A model generated the notes under the pieces. It saw only the letters and a list, made by a program, of their open reading frames with translations. It had not been told where the DNA came from and did no database searches. This document shows, piece by piece, positions 51,057 to 60,086 of a stretch of DNA of 64,000 nucleotides (position 1 is its first letter; every line of letters begins with the position of its first letter). The DNA comes from Pararhizobium sp. (GTDB lineage Bacteria; Pseudomonadota; Alphaproteobacteria; Rhizobiales; Rhizobiaceae): NCBI GenBank assembly GCA_030655075.1, contig JAURWE010000109.1, forward strand, positions 123,733 to 187,732, given 5' to 3'. The position numbers were made by a program, and so were the translations under genes.

Positions 51057-52628
51057 ATGGCAGCCCCTTACGATCTGAACGACGACAGCGTCGTCGTCAT
51101 CATCGGCTCCGGTGCCGGCGGCGGTACGCTCGGCAACGAACTCGCACAGAAAGGCGTCGACGTCGTCATTCTGGAAGCCGGAGGCCGGTTCGAAATCGAA
51201 GACTTCATCAATGACGAGTGGGGCAGCTTTTCGCAGCTTGCCTGGCTCGACAATCGCACCACCGGCGGCGGCTGGCGTGTGCACAAGGACTTCCCGAACC
51301 TGCCGGCCTGGATCGTCAAGGCGGTCGGCGGCACCACGACCCATTGGGCCGGTGCGTCGCTGCGCTTCCAGGAACATGAGTTCAAGGACCTGACGACCTA
51401 TGGCAAAATCGAGGGGGCAAACCTGCTCGACTGGCCGATCACGCTGGCCGATCTCGAGCCTTATTACGCCAAGGCCGAAGACAAGATGGGCGTGACCGGC
51501 ACCAACGGCATCGAACGCCTGCCGGGCAACAACAACTTCAAGATCCTGAAGGCCGGTGCCGACAAGCTCGGCTACAAAGAGTGTCACACCGGCAATATGG
51601 CGATCAACTCGTCTGATCGCGACGACCGGATGGGCTGTCAGCAGACGGGCTTCTGTTTCCAGGGCTGTAAATGGGGCGCCAAATGGTCGACGCTCTATAC
51701 GGAAATCCCCAAGGGCGAAGCCACCGGCAAGCTCGAAGTGCGGCCGAATTCGCATGTCGTCAAAATCGAGCATGATGCGTCCGGCAAGGTGACGGCCGTG
51801 GTCTATGCCGACAAGGACGGCAAGCTGCACAGCCAGAAGGCCCGCATCGTCGCGGTTGCCGGAAACTCGATCGAAAGCCCGCGGCTTCTGCTCAATTCGG
51901 CATCCTCAATGTTCCCCGACGGGCTGGCGAATTCGTCGGGCCAGGTCGGCAAGAACTACATGCGGCACACGACCGGCTCGGTTTATGGCATCTTCGACAA
52001 GCCTGTGCACATGTACCGCGGCACGACCATGGCCGGCATCGTCAGGGACGAGGCCAAGCACGATCCGTCGCGCGGTTTCGTCGGTGGTTACGAGCTCGAA
52101 ACCTTGGCGCTCGGCCTGCCGTTCATGGCCGCCTTCCTCGATCCGGGTGGCTGGGGCCGGTCATTTGCCTCGGCCATGGACCAGTATGCCAACATGGCCG
52201 GTCTGTGGATCGTCGGGGAAGACATGCCGCAGGAAAGCAATGCCGTGACGCTGCATGCGGAACTGAAGGATGCCTATGGCATGCCGATCCCGGATGTCTC
52301 CTTCACCGACCATGCCAACGACGTGGCCATGCGCAACCATGCCTACAAGCAGGGCATGGACCTCTATGCCGCCGTCGGCGCGACCCGCTCGTTCCCGACA
52401 CCGCCCTATCCGTCGACGCACAATCTGGGCACCAACCGGATGAGCGAAAAGGCGCAGGACGGCGTGGTCAACAAATTCGGCCGCACGCACGATATCCCGA
52501 ACCTGTTCGTCTCCGACGGCAGCCAGTTCACGACCGGTGCTGCGGAAAACCCGACGCTGACCATCGTCTCGCTGGCGATCCGCCAGGCCGATCACATCGC
52601 ATCGGAAATGTCGGCGGGGAATATCTGA
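51057..52628 (+). CDS. GMC-family FAD dehydrogenase, large subunit
   Basis: 523 residues from ATG 51057, after GGGAGG. FAD motif IIGSGAGGGTLGNELAQKG (residues 15-33) and the C-terminal HNLGTNRMS with the catalytic His are intact. Four Cys in CQQTGFCFQGCKW and nearby suggest an Fe-S cluster, as in glucose and glucoside 3-dehydrogenases. With a Tat small subunit and a cytochrome c this resembles bacterial sugar/glucoside 3-dehydrogenase, which makes 3-keto sugars in the periplasm. The substrate is not proved by sequence. Confidence 0.9.
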   Translation: MAAPYDLNDDSVVVIIGSGAGGGTLGNELAQKGVDVVILEAGGRFEIEDFINDEWGSFSQLAWLDNRTTGGGWRVHKDFPNLPAWIVKAVGGTTTHWAGASLRFQEHEFKDLTTYGKIEGANLLDWPITLADLEPYYAKAEDKMGVTGTNGIERLPGNNNFKILKAGADKLGYKECHTGNMAINSSDRDDRMGCQQTGFCFQGCKWGAKWSTLYTEIPKGEATGKLEVRPNSHVVKIEHDASGKVTAVVYADKDGKLHSQKARIVAVAGNSIESPRLLLNSASSMFPDGLANSSGQVGKNYMRHTTGSVYGIFDKPVHMYRGTTMAGIVRDEAKHDPSRGFVGGYELETLALGLPFMAAFLDPGGWGRSFASAMDQYANMAGLWIVGEDMPQESNAVTLHAELKDAYGMPIPDVSFTDHANDVAMRNHAYKQGMDLYAAVGATRSFPTPPYPSTHNLGTNRMSEKAQDGVVNKFGRTHDIPNLFVSDGSQFTTGAAENPTLTIVSLAIRQADHIASEMSAGNI

Positions 52629-52753
52629 GGCATGTCGGAAGACGAAGCCCATCTCCCATCCGGCGGTCAGCCCTGATCGCCGGGGGGGTGCGGTGCGGAA
52701 GTTCCCCGACGTTCTTCCGTGCCGCTCTCTTTCTGCGCCACTAGGGATTGTTC

Positions 52754-53140
52754 ATGCAGACTTACGGATTTTTCGCTCTCGTGCCGCTCATCGCCTTGGC
52801 GAGCCCGGCTCTGGCTGACGGCGATGCGGCGGCGGGCAAGGTGTTGTTTGCCAAATGCACCGCCTGTCATTCACTCGATACGCCGGTCAACAAGATCGGC
52901 CCGCATCTTACCGGCATCGTCGGTCGCAAGGGTGCTTCGGTGGCGGATTACACCAAATATTCCGAGGCCATGAAAAAGGCGGCCAGTGGCGGCCTCGTCT
53001 GGGACGAGGCGACGCTCACCACCTATCTGGCCGCCCCGAAGAAGATAATCCCCGGCACCAGGATGATCTTTACCGGCTTCAAGAAGCCGGACGACATCGC
53101 CAATCTGATCGCCTATCTGAAGACCGCCCCGGCGAAGTGA
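52754..53140 (+). CDS. Class I c-type cytochrome
   Basis: 128 residues from ATG 52754 with AGGGA upstream. Signal peptide MQTYGFFALVPLIALASPAL, cleavage before DGDAA. Haem-binding CTACH lies in KCTACHSLD, and the sixth ligand is the Met of GTRMIFTG. The fold is that of mitochondrial/cytochrome c2 type proteins. It is the electron acceptor of the GMC dehydrogenase encoded just upstream. The stop faces uxuA with a 6-bp gap. Confidence 0.9.
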   Translation: MQTYGFFALVPLIALASPALADGDAAAGKVLFAKCTACHSLDTPVNKIGPHLTGIVGRKGASVADYTKYSEAMKKAASGGLVWDEATLTTYLAAPKKIIPGTRMIFTGFKKPDDIANLIAYLKTAPAK

Positions 53141-53146
53141 GACCGG

Positions 53147-54331
53147 TCAGGCGGGCATGAAACTGGAGACGCCGCGCATGACGCCGCGCAGTTCCGCCAG
53201 TCCCTTCAGGCGGCCGATCAGCGAATAGCCGGGGTTGATGCTGCTCTTGCCGATATCGTCGGCGAGCAGGTGGCCGTGGTCCGGCCGCATCGGGATCTGC
53301 CAGTCAGCCCTCCCGTCGCGCTTGCGGCGGTTCTGCTCGTTGAGCAGTTCGACGACGACGGCGACCATATCGGTCGATCCATCCAGATGATCCGACTCGA
53401 AGAACGAGCCGTCCTCCTCGCGCTTGACGTTGCGCAGATGGGCAAAGTGGATCTTTGCGGCAAACTCTCTGACCATCGCCGGCAGATCGTTGTCGGCGCG
53501 TACGCCATAGGAACCGGTGCAGAAGGTCAGGCCGTTGGCCGGGCTTTCGGCCATCTGCAGGATGGCGCGGGCATCTGATGCGGTGGAGACGACGCGCGGC
53601 AGACCGTAGAGCGAGAAGGGCGGATCATCCGGATGAATGCAGAGGCGGGCGCCGGCTTCCTCGGCAACCGGCACGATTTCGCGCAGGAAGGCGGCGAGAT
53701 TGGCGCGCAGCGCATCGGCATCGATGCCGTCATATTCTGCGAGCGCGCCGCGAAAGCTTTCACGGTCATAGCTGCGCTCGGTGGCTGGAAGGCCGGCAAT
53801 GAGATTGCGCTCGATCTGTTCGAATTCGGCGGTGCTGCGGGATTTAAAGCGCGTTTCAGCCTCAGCGATATGCTCGGCCGCATAGTCATCACCAGCACCT
53901 TTGCGGCGCAGCACGAAGAGATCGTAAGCGGCAAAATCCACGGCATCATAGCGCAGCGCATAGCCGGTCGAGGGCAGGCGGTACATCAGGTCGGTGCGGG
54001 TCCAGTCGACCACCGGCATGAAATTGTAGCAGATCGTGGTGATACCGGAACGCGCCAAGGCCCGGATCGTCTGCTTGTAATTGTCGATATAGCGGTGCCG
54101 CTCGGGGCCGGCGATCTTGATGGAATTGTGGACGGGAATGCTTTCGACCACCGACCAGGTCAGCCCGGATTTTTCGATATTGGCCTTGTAGGCGAGAATA
54201 TCTTCTTCGCCCCAGGCCGAGCCGTCATAGACATGATGCAAGGCCGAGACGATGCCGGCTGCGCCGGTCTGGCGGACGTGATCGAGCGTCACCGGATCTT
54301 TTGGCCCGTACCAGCGAAAACACTCTTCCAT
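53147..54331 (-). CDS. uxuA: Mannonate dehydratase
   Basis: 394 residues from ATG 54331 with GGGAG upstream (MEECFRWYGPKDPVTLDHVR, the usual UxuA start). The metal-binding Cys/His/Asp region is visible in RLCIHPDDPPFSLYGLPRVV, FCTGSYGVRADND and MRPDHGHLLADD. The enzyme turns D-mannonate into 2-keto-3-deoxy-D-gluconate. It is divergent from a short-chain dehydrogenase gene, which may be the fructuronate/mannonate partner. No KDG kinase or aldolase lies in the window. Confidence 0.94.
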   Translation of the reverse strand: MEECFRWYGPKDPVTLDHVRQTGAAGIVSALHHVYDGSAWGEEDILAYKANIEKSGLTWSVVESIPVHNSIKIAGPERHRYIDNYKQTIRALARSGITTICYNFMPVVDWTRTDLMYRLPSTGYALRYDAVDFAAYDLFVLRRKGAGDDYAAEHIAEAETRFKSRSTAEFEQIERNLIAGLPATERSYDRESFRGALAEYDGIDADALRANLAAFLREIVPVAEEAGARLCIHPDDPPFSLYGLPRVVSTASDARAILQMAESPANGLTFCTGSYGVRADNDLPAMVREFAAKIHFAHLRNVKREEDGSFFESDHLDGSTDMVAVVVELLNEQNRRKRDGRADWQIPMRPDHGHLLADDIGKSSINPGYSLIGRLKGLAELRGVMRGVSSFMPA

Positions 54332-54439
54332 GTCACTCTCCCGATGCGCCATTCACACTTTACCAATCGCGCCGCATTCAATCGGAGCGCAATCCGGTCT
54401 ACAACCCGCTTTCGATAAAAATTCAAGGGAGAAAGCGGC

Positions 54440-55225
54440 ATGGCACAATTTGGCGGAAAGGTTGCGCTGGTCACCGGCACGACCGGCATCGGGCGGGCGG
54501 TTGCCATCCGGCTGGCGGAAGGCGGGGCCCAGGTTTTCGCCTGCGGCATCGACGCTGACGCCAACGACGCGCTCGACGCGATCGCGGCCGAACGCCAGCT
54601 CTCCATCCGGACGCGCCGAGTTGATGTCTCTGTTCCATCCGAGGTGCAGGCGGCCGTCGATGCTGTCGTGCATGCGTTTGGCGGTCTCGATATCATCGTC
54701 AATTCGGCGGCGATCCATCCCTATGGCACAGTGGTGTCTACAGAGTTCGAGGTCTTCCAGCGGGCCATGGCTGTCAATGTCGGCTCCATCCACCTGACGG
54801 CCCACTACGGCATTCCGGAAATGCAGAAACGCGGCGGCGGCGCAATCGTCAATATTTCTTCGGTGCAGGGTCACGCCTGCCAGAAGAATGTCGCCGTCTA
54901 CGTCGCCACCAAGGGCGCCATCCATGCGCTGACGCGGGCGATGGCGCTCGATCATGCGGGCCAGCAGATCCGCGTCAATTCGATCAGCCCCGGCTCGGTG
55001 CGCACGCCGATCCTGGCGCTCGCCGCTCGCACCTTCGACGGTGCCGGTGCCAATATTGACGACGTCTTCCAGCGCTTCGGCGCGGCGCATCCGATCGGGC
55101 GGATCGGCGAGCCGGAGGAGGTCGCCGAAATGGCGGCGTTCCTCGTCTCCGACAAGGCGGGCTTCTGCACCGGCAGCGACTACATCATCGACGGCGGGCT
55201 GACGGCGGCGCTTGGCGTACAATAG
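54440..55225 (+). CDS. Short-chain dehydrogenase (SDR), sugar-acid type
   Basis: 261 residues from ATG 54440 with GGGAGAAAG upstream. NAD(P) motif TGTTGIGRAVA, NSAAIHPYG, catalytic Ser in NISSVQGHA and Tyr/Lys in YVATKGA, and the C-terminal GSDYIIDGGLTA are all standard. Divergence from uxuA suggests it reduces D-fructuronate to D-mannonate or acts on a related acid, but many SDRs share this pattern. Confidence 0.88.
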   Translation: MAQFGGKVALVTGTTGIGRAVAIRLAEGGAQVFACGIDADANDALDAIAAERQLSIRTRRVDVSVPSEVQAAVDAVVHAFGGLDIIVNSAAIHPYGTVVSTEFEVFQRAMAVNVGSIHLTAHYGIPEMQKRGGGAIVNISSVQGHACQKNVAVYVATKGAIHALTRAMALDHAGQQIRVNSISPGSVRTPILALAARTFDGAGANIDDVFQRFGAAHPIGRIGEPEEVAEMAAFLVSDKAGFCTGSDYIIDGGLTAALGVQ

Positions 55226-55315
55226 CGATGTTGTGGTCTTTCAGCATTTCCGCTTGTGGTGATGTTGAAAAGACTGCGATGATCACCACGATTGTGACGG
55301 GTTGAATGGGACATT

Positions 55316-56011
55316 ATGGCGGATAAAAAACAGCGGCTGGAAAAGGCCCCGGCAGATGACGGTGTGACGCCACTGCACAAACCTGTCCTGTCGCAGGATC
55401 CGCATGCGCTTCGCGATCCCAAGGTCAACAATCTCGAAATCGCCATCGGCCACGAGGTGCGGGCGTTCCGCAAGAAGCTCGGCATCACCGGCGCCGATCT
55501 GGCGTCAGCTACGGGCATTTCGCTCGGCATGCTGTCGAAGATCGAGAACGGCAATATTTCGCCGTCGCTGACGACGCTGCAATCGCTGTCGCGGGCGCTC
55601 GGCGTGCCGGTCACGGCGTTTTTCCGGCGCTACGAGGAGCCGCGCAACGCGGTGTTCGTCAAGTCGGGCGAGGGGGTCGAGATCGAGCGGCGCGGCACGC
55701 GGGCCGGCCACCAGTACAATCTGCTCGGGCATCTCGACAACAACACCAGCGGCGTCGTCGTCGAACCCTACCTGATCACGCTGACCAAGGATTCCGACGT
55801 CTTCCCAACCTTCCAGCACGAGGGCATGGAGTTTCTCTATTTGCTCGAGGGCTCGGTCACCTACCGTCATGGCGACAAGCTTTATGCGATGAAGCCGGGC
55901 GACAGCCTGTTCTTCGATGCCGATGCCCCGCACGGGCCGGAGATCTTGGAAAAGCTGCCCTGTCGCTACCTGTCGATCATTTCCTATCCGAAGCGCCAGA
56001 GCGGCAGCTGA
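55316..56011 (+). CDS. XRE-cupin transcriptional regulator
   Basis: 231 residues. HTH at residues about 42-100 (FRKKLGITGADLASATGISL, then MLSKIENGNISPSLTTLQSL) followed by a C-terminal cupin (FPTFQHEGMEFLYLLEGSVT, DADAPHGPEILE). It is of the PuuR/SutR class. It lies 90 bp downstream of the SDR gene, same strand, and converges on the HIBADH-like gene (5-bp gap). The N terminus is a 40-residue charged extension. Its target may be the nearby sugar-acid or dehydrogenase genes. Confidence 0.88.
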   Translation: MADKKQRLEKAPADDGVTPLHKPVLSQDPHALRDPKVNNLEIAIGHEVRAFRKKLGITGADLASATGISLGMLSKIENGNISPSLTTLQSLSRALGVPVTAFFRRYEEPRNAVFVKSGEGVEIERRGTRAGHQYNLLGHLDNNTSGVVVEPYLITLTKDSDVFPTFQHEGMEFLYLLEGSVTYRHGDKLYAMKPGDSLFFDADAPHGPEILEKLPCRYLSIISYPKRQSGS

Positions 56012-56016
56012 TCCAT

Positions 56017-56895
56017 TTAGGTCTTGGTCGCGTTCTGTTTTTCCAGGTGCAGCAGCAGGCCGCTGTGGTCCTTGCCGCCGCCGCCATCGGCGCAGAAACC
56101 GGCAAACTCGTCGCGCACGGTCTGGGTCAGCGGCAGGGTCAGGGACAGGCTTTCGGCCATGGCCAGCACCGCATCCAGATCTTTCAATTGCAGCTTCGAG
56201 GGGCCGCCGGGCTCGAAATCGCGGGCGACCATGCGGGCGCCGTGCAGTTCGAGAATGCGGCTTTCGGCAAAGCCACCGCGAATGGCGTTGCGGAAGGCCT
56301 CGCGTGATCCTCCGCCGGCCTCTACCAGGATCATGGCTTCGGCCAGCGCGCCGATGGTGACGGCGACGATCTGCTGGTTGGCGAGTTTCGAGATCTGGCC
56401 GGCGCCGCTGGGGCCGACATGGGTGACGCGGCCGAGCGCTGCAAACACCGGTGCCAGCCGTCCGACCAGCGCTGCATCGCCGCCAGCCATGATGGCAAGC
56501 GTTCCGGCCGCAGCACCGACCACGCCGCCGGAGACCGGGGCGTCGAGATGTTCCACGTCGAGCGCCTGCAGGCGGTTGGCGTGATCGCGGGCAAAAGGCG
56601 GAGCGATGGAACTGGTGTCGATGACAACCGTTCCGGGTTTCAGCGCTTCGGCCACGCCGGTGGCAAACAGCACGTGTTCCACGGCCGGGCCGTCGCTGAG
56701 CATGGTGAAGACGACATCGGCGCCGGAGACGGCTTCAACAGGTGTTTCAGCAAGCGTTGCACCTTCAGCCACGAGGCTGCGAACTTTTTCCAGATCGCGG
56801 TTCCAGACCGAAACGGCAAAGCCCGCCTTCAGCAGGCGGCGCACCATCGGCGCGCCCATCAGGCCGGTGCCGAGGAAAGCAATGTTCGTGGTCAT
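56017..56895 (-). CDS. 3-hydroxyisobutyrate dehydrogenase-like NAD(P) oxidoreductase
   Basis: 292 residues. Rossmann start IAFLGTGLMGAPMVRRLLKA, substrate motif DAPVSGGVVGAAAGTLAIMAGG and catalytic Lys in ISKLANQQIVAVTI identify the HIBADH family, near LtnD/YgbJ-type L-threonate or tartronate-semialdehyde enzymes. It overlaps the DenD-like gene by 4 bp. The usual partners of an LtnD pathway (OtnK kinase, OtnC aldolase) are missing, so a different acid sugar may be the substrate. Confidence 0.88.
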   Translation of the reverse strand: MTTNIAFLGTGLMGAPMVRRLLKAGFAVSVWNRDLEKVRSLVAEGATLAETPVEAVSGADVVFTMLSDGPAVEHVLFATGVAEALKPGTVVIDTSSIAPPFARDHANRLQALDVEHLDAPVSGGVVGAAAGTLAIMAGGDAALVGRLAPVFAALGRVTHVGPSGAGQISKLANQQIVAVTIGALAEAMILVEAGGGSREAFRNAIRGGFAESRILELHGARMVARDFEPGGPSKLQLKDLDAVLAMAESLSLTLPLTQTVRDEFAGFCADGGGGKDHSGLLLHLEKQNATKT

Positions 56896-57875
56896 AGGCT
56901 GCCTCCCATCTCGTCGTCGATATGAACGCGGATGATCTCCTCGAAGGATTTTTCGGCGGTGAAGCCAAGCGACAGGGCGCGGCTGGCGTCATAGGCTTCG
57001 GCCCAGCCGCCAACGATGCGCATCACCGCCTCGTCCGGCTGGCGGCGGATGAGGCTGACGGCCTTTTCGCCGGCGATCTTGCGCAGCGCTTCGATCTGGT
57101 CACCGACGGTGGCGCTGAGGCCCGGCATGGAAATGCTGCGGCGGCTGCCGAGCTGCCCGGTATCCATCGTCGCGCCGTGGATGAGGAATTGGACGGCGGA
57201 GCGGGGCGAGGCGTGCCAGTGGCGGACGGTTTCGGCGACCGGCAGAATGGCTTCCTGCCCTGCCAGCGGCTCGCGCAGAATGCCGGAGAAAAAGCCGGAC
57301 GCCGCCTTGTTGGGCTTGCCGGGGCGGATGCAGATGGTCGGCAGGCGGATGCCAACGCCATCAAAAATGCTGCGGCGGCTGTAGTCGGCCAGCAGAAGTT
57401 CGCAGATGGCTTTCTGGGTGCCGTAGCTGGTGAGCGGCGTGACGTGGAATTCGTCGGGAATGACAGGCGGGAAGGGCGCTCCGAAGACGGCGAGCGACGA
57501 GGTGAAGACGACGCGGGGCCTGTAGCCGTCCGCCTCATGGGCATGGCGGATGGCCTCGAAGAGATAGCGCGTGCCGTCGAGATTGATGCGGTAGCCTTTT
57601 TCGAAATCCACCTCGGCCTCGCCGGAGACGATGGCGGCGAGATGGAAAATCACGTCGGGACGGGCGGCCACCAGCGTTTCGGCTTCGCCTGGCGTCGAGA
57701 GGTCGGAGATGCGCGCTTCGACGGAGCCGGCAAAACCTTCCGGCTTGCCGGGCTCGATCACATCCAACAGGGTGAGCCTGTCGATGGGTGTGTCGCCCAG
57801 CCTGCCGTCGTTCGTCAGGCGCGTCAAAAGCTTGCGGCCGACCATGCCGGCCGCGCCGATGATGGCAAAGTGCAT
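56892..57875 (-). CDS. DenD-like NAD-dependent sugar-acid dehydrogenase/epimerase
   Basis: 327 residues from ATG 57875 with GGAGGA upstream. Start MHFAIIGAAGMVGRKLLTRL, then SSLAVFGAPFPPVIPDEFHV and the catalytic Tyr/Lys in TSYGTQKAICELLL fit the extended SDR group of DenD (D-erythronate dehydrogenase). LPTICIRPGKPNKAASGFFS is characteristic. It is the first gene of a two-gene operon with the HIBADH-like gene, divergent from the FCD regulator; the operator candidate 57929-57942 lies between. Confidence 0.85.
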   Translation of the reverse strand: MHFAIIGAAGMVGRKLLTRLTNDGRLGDTPIDRLTLLDVIEPGKPEGFAGSVEARISDLSTPGEAETLVAARPDVIFHLAAIVSGEAEVDFEKGYRINLDGTRYLFEAIRHAHEADGYRPRVVFTSSLAVFGAPFPPVIPDEFHVTPLTSYGTQKAICELLLADYSRRSIFDGVGIRLPTICIRPGKPNKAASGFFSGILREPLAGQEAILPVAETVRHWHASPRSAVQFLIHGATMDTGQLGSRRSISMPGLSATVGDQIEALRKIAGEKAVSLIRRQPDEAVMRIVGGWAEAYDASRALSLGFTAEKSFEEIIRVHIDDEMGGSL

Positions 57876-57928
57876 GTGATCTCCTCCTGCATATCCCTTT
57901 CTGTGACGCAAGGGCTGTACCATTGTAA

Positions 57929-57942
57929 GGTTGTCTGATAAC
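57929..57942. promoter_or_regulatory. FCD-regulator operator candidate, site 1
   Basis: GGTTGTCTGATAAC, an imperfect palindrome GTTGTC-T-GATAAC in the divergent promoter. It matches 11 of 14 bases with the block at 58819-58832. Confidence 0.6.
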
Positions 57943-58008
57943 TGGATGCAACAGATTAAAAGTCGGTTCGATGAAAAAGCGGAGCACAGCTTGAAAGAGG
58001 ATGCGCAG

Positions 58009-58725
58009 ATGCCGGATCGGTTCAGCCAGATTTCGCGCAGCGAACATCTGCCCGCCCGCATTGCCAGCCAGATCGGCCGGGAGATCGCCGACGGCCGGCT
58101 GGGCAGCGGCGTGAAGCTGCCGACCGAGCACGAGCTGGCCAAGACCTTTGGCGTCAGCCGTTCGGTGGTGCGCGAGGCAATCGCCCAGCTGCGCAACGAG
58201 GGCATGGTCGAGACCCGCCAGGGTGTCGGCGCCTTCGTGACGCCGCCGCAGCGGCGCCAAACCATCCGCATCGAGAGCGACACGCTGGTCGACCCGCAGA
58301 GTTTCCGCAGCCTTTTTCAGCTGCGGGTGCCGCTGGAGATCGAATCGGCCGGTCTTGCAGCGCTGCATCACACGTCGGCACAGCTGGCCAAGATCGACGA
58401 AGCGCTGGATCAGATGTCGGGCATCCACAAATGGACCGACGAGGGCATCGCGGCCGATCTGGCCTTTCACCGGGCGATGGCGGCCGCCACCGGCAACGAA
58501 TATTTCGATCTGGTGCTGGGCTTCATCGCCGAACGGATCAGCTCGACCATCAGCCTTGCCCGGTCGCGCGGCGAACTCGAAAAGATCATCGACCTGACGA
58601 TCGCCGAACATGCGGCAATCCGCACCGCCGTGGCGGCGCGCGATGCCGCTGCAGCACGTCTGGCGATGCGGGCCCATATTCTCGGCGCTGCGGCGCGGCT
58701 CAGTCTCGATCTCGACCGGGAGTAA
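58009..58725 (+). CDS. GntR-family (FCD domain) regulator
   Basis: 238 residues from ATG 58009, chosen for AGAGGA upstream; an ATG at 57946 gives 21 more residues. The winged helix has KLPTEHELAKTFGVSRSVVR and EGMVETRQGVGAFV. The FCD ligand domain has the metal-binding Asp/His pattern (ADLAFHRAMAAATGN, EHAAIRTAVAARD). FCD regulators sense sugar acids or 2-oxo acids. It stands between two catabolic operons, each with a copy of the same operator motif, so it likely controls both. Confidence 0.87.
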   Translation: MPDRFSQISRSEHLPARIASQIGREIADGRLGSGVKLPTEHELAKTFGVSRSVVREAIAQLRNEGMVETRQGVGAFVTPPQRRQTIRIESDTLVDPQSFRSLFQLRVPLEIESAGLAALHHTSAQLAKIDEALDQMSGIHKWTDEGIAADLAFHRAMAAATGNEYFDLVLGFIAERISSTISLARSRGELEKIIDLTIAEHAAIRTAVAARDAAAARLAMRAHILGAAARLSLDLDRE

Positions 58726-58818
58726 GGTGCCATCAGCACCGCACCCTAAATCTCGGGAGTGTTGCCTTATGCATCTGGACAGGCGGCAAATGAGTGAATA
58801 AGAAACATCGCGGGAATG

Positions 58819-58839
58819 GTTGTCAGACATCCTGACAAT
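58819..58839. promoter_or_regulatory. FCD-regulator operator candidate, site 2
   Basis: Contains TTGTCAG (58821-58827), 5 nt, CTGACAA (58833-58839), a perfect 7-5-7 inverted repeat, 38 bp upstream of the next ATG. GGTTGTCAGACATC shares 11 of 14 bases with site 1. Confidence 0.65.
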
Positions 58840-58877
58840 GTGGGTGGAGCGAAGGGCGACAGCCGGAGGAGCGGGAC

Positions 58878-60056
58878 ATGACTGAGACGGTTGCGACCGC
58901 AATGCCGGACGTGCTGACGGCTGCGGCGATCCTGCCTGCGGATGCGGACCGCGCCTTGCTGGTCGGCCGCGTCTGGTCGACGGCCCAAGATGGCCCCTGC
59001 ATCGTGCTCGTCCGCAACGGCCGCCTGCTCGACCTCACCGATCTGGCACCGACCATGTCCGGCCTGCTCGAGCGCGCCAATCTGGCGGACGATCTTGCCG
59101 ACATTGCCGGCTTTGCCGATATCGGCGCGCTGGACGACTATCTCTCCGGGAAACTCGGCACACTCTTGGCACCGGTCGATCTTCAGGCGGTCAAGGCCGC
59201 CGGCGTCACCTTTGCCGACAGCATGCTGGAGCGGGTGATCGAGGAGCAGGCCAAGGGCGATCCGGCCCGGGCGAGTGAGATACGCGCCCGTCTGGCGCCT
59301 TTTCTCGGCGACAGTCTTCGCGGGCTGGTGGCCGGGTCCGAACAGGCGCAGACGGTCAAGGCGCTGCTGAAAGACATGGGGCTCTGGTCGCAATATCTCG
59401 AAGTGGGTATCGGCCCCGACGCGGAAATCTTCACCAAGGCACAGCCCATGGCCTCGGTCGGCTGTGGCGCGCTGGTCGGGATCCATCCGGTCTCGCAGTG
59501 GAACAATCCGGAGCCCGAGGTGGTGTTGGTCATCACGCCGTCGGGCACGATCATCGGCGCCACGCTCGGCAACGACGTCAACCTGCGCGATGTCGAGGGC
59601 CGCTCGGCGCTGCTGCTCGGTAAGGCCAAGGACCAGAACGCCTCGAGCGCGCTCGGACCCTTCATCCGGCTGTTCGACGGTGACTTCACCCTCGATCATC
59701 TGAAGCAGCTGACGCTGACGCTTGATGTCGCCGGGCTTGACGGTTTCGAGATGACCGGGTCGAGCCAGATGGCTGCGATCAGCCGGTCGCCGGAAAATCT
59801 GGCCGGGCAGTTGCTCAGCCGCCATCATCAATACCCTGACGGGGCGGTGCTGTTTCTCGGCACGATGTTCGCGCCGGTGAAGGACAGGCGGGGTGCGGGC
59901 CAAGGCTTTACCCACGAGGCCGGCGACCGGGTGGCGATTTCGACACCGCCGCTCGGCGCGCTGATTAACTGGGTGGAGCGCACGGACGTCTGCCCGGAAT
60001 GGACATTCGGCACCGGCGCGCTGATGCGCAACCTCGCCCGGCGCGGCAAGCTTTGA
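58878..60056 (+). CDS. AraD1-type fumarylacetoacetase-fold dehydratase
   Basis: 392 residues from ATG 58878 with GGAGGAG upstream. The C-terminal two-thirds is the FAH fold with metal-site residues around NPEPEVVLVITPSGTIIGAT and ASSALGPFI. The N-terminal 100 residues are special to the AraD1/2-keto-3-deoxy-acid dehydratase group. It is first in an operon with an SDR and a second FAH protein, so it probably acts on a 2-keto-3-deoxy or related aldonic acid. The exact step is not fixed. Confidence 0.84.
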   Translation: MTETVATAMPDVLTAAAILPADADRALLVGRVWSTAQDGPCIVLVRNGRLLDLTDLAPTMSGLLERANLADDLADIAGFADIGALDDYLSGKLGTLLAPVDLQAVKAAGVTFADSMLERVIEEQAKGDPARASEIRARLAPFLGDSLRGLVAGSEQAQTVKALLKDMGLWSQYLEVGIGPDAEIFTKAQPMASVGCGALVGIHPVSQWNNPEPEVVLVITPSGTIIGATLGNDVNLRDVEGRSALLLGKAKDQNASSALGPFIRLFDGDFTLDHLKQLTLTLDVAGLDGFEMTGSSQMAAISRSPENLAGQLLSRHHQYPDGAVLFLGTMFAPVKDRRGAGQGFTHEAGDRVAISTPPLGALINWVERTDVCPEWTFGTGALMRNLARRGKL

Positions 60057-60086
60057 CATGCGGTTACAGTCACAGGAGACATCGCA

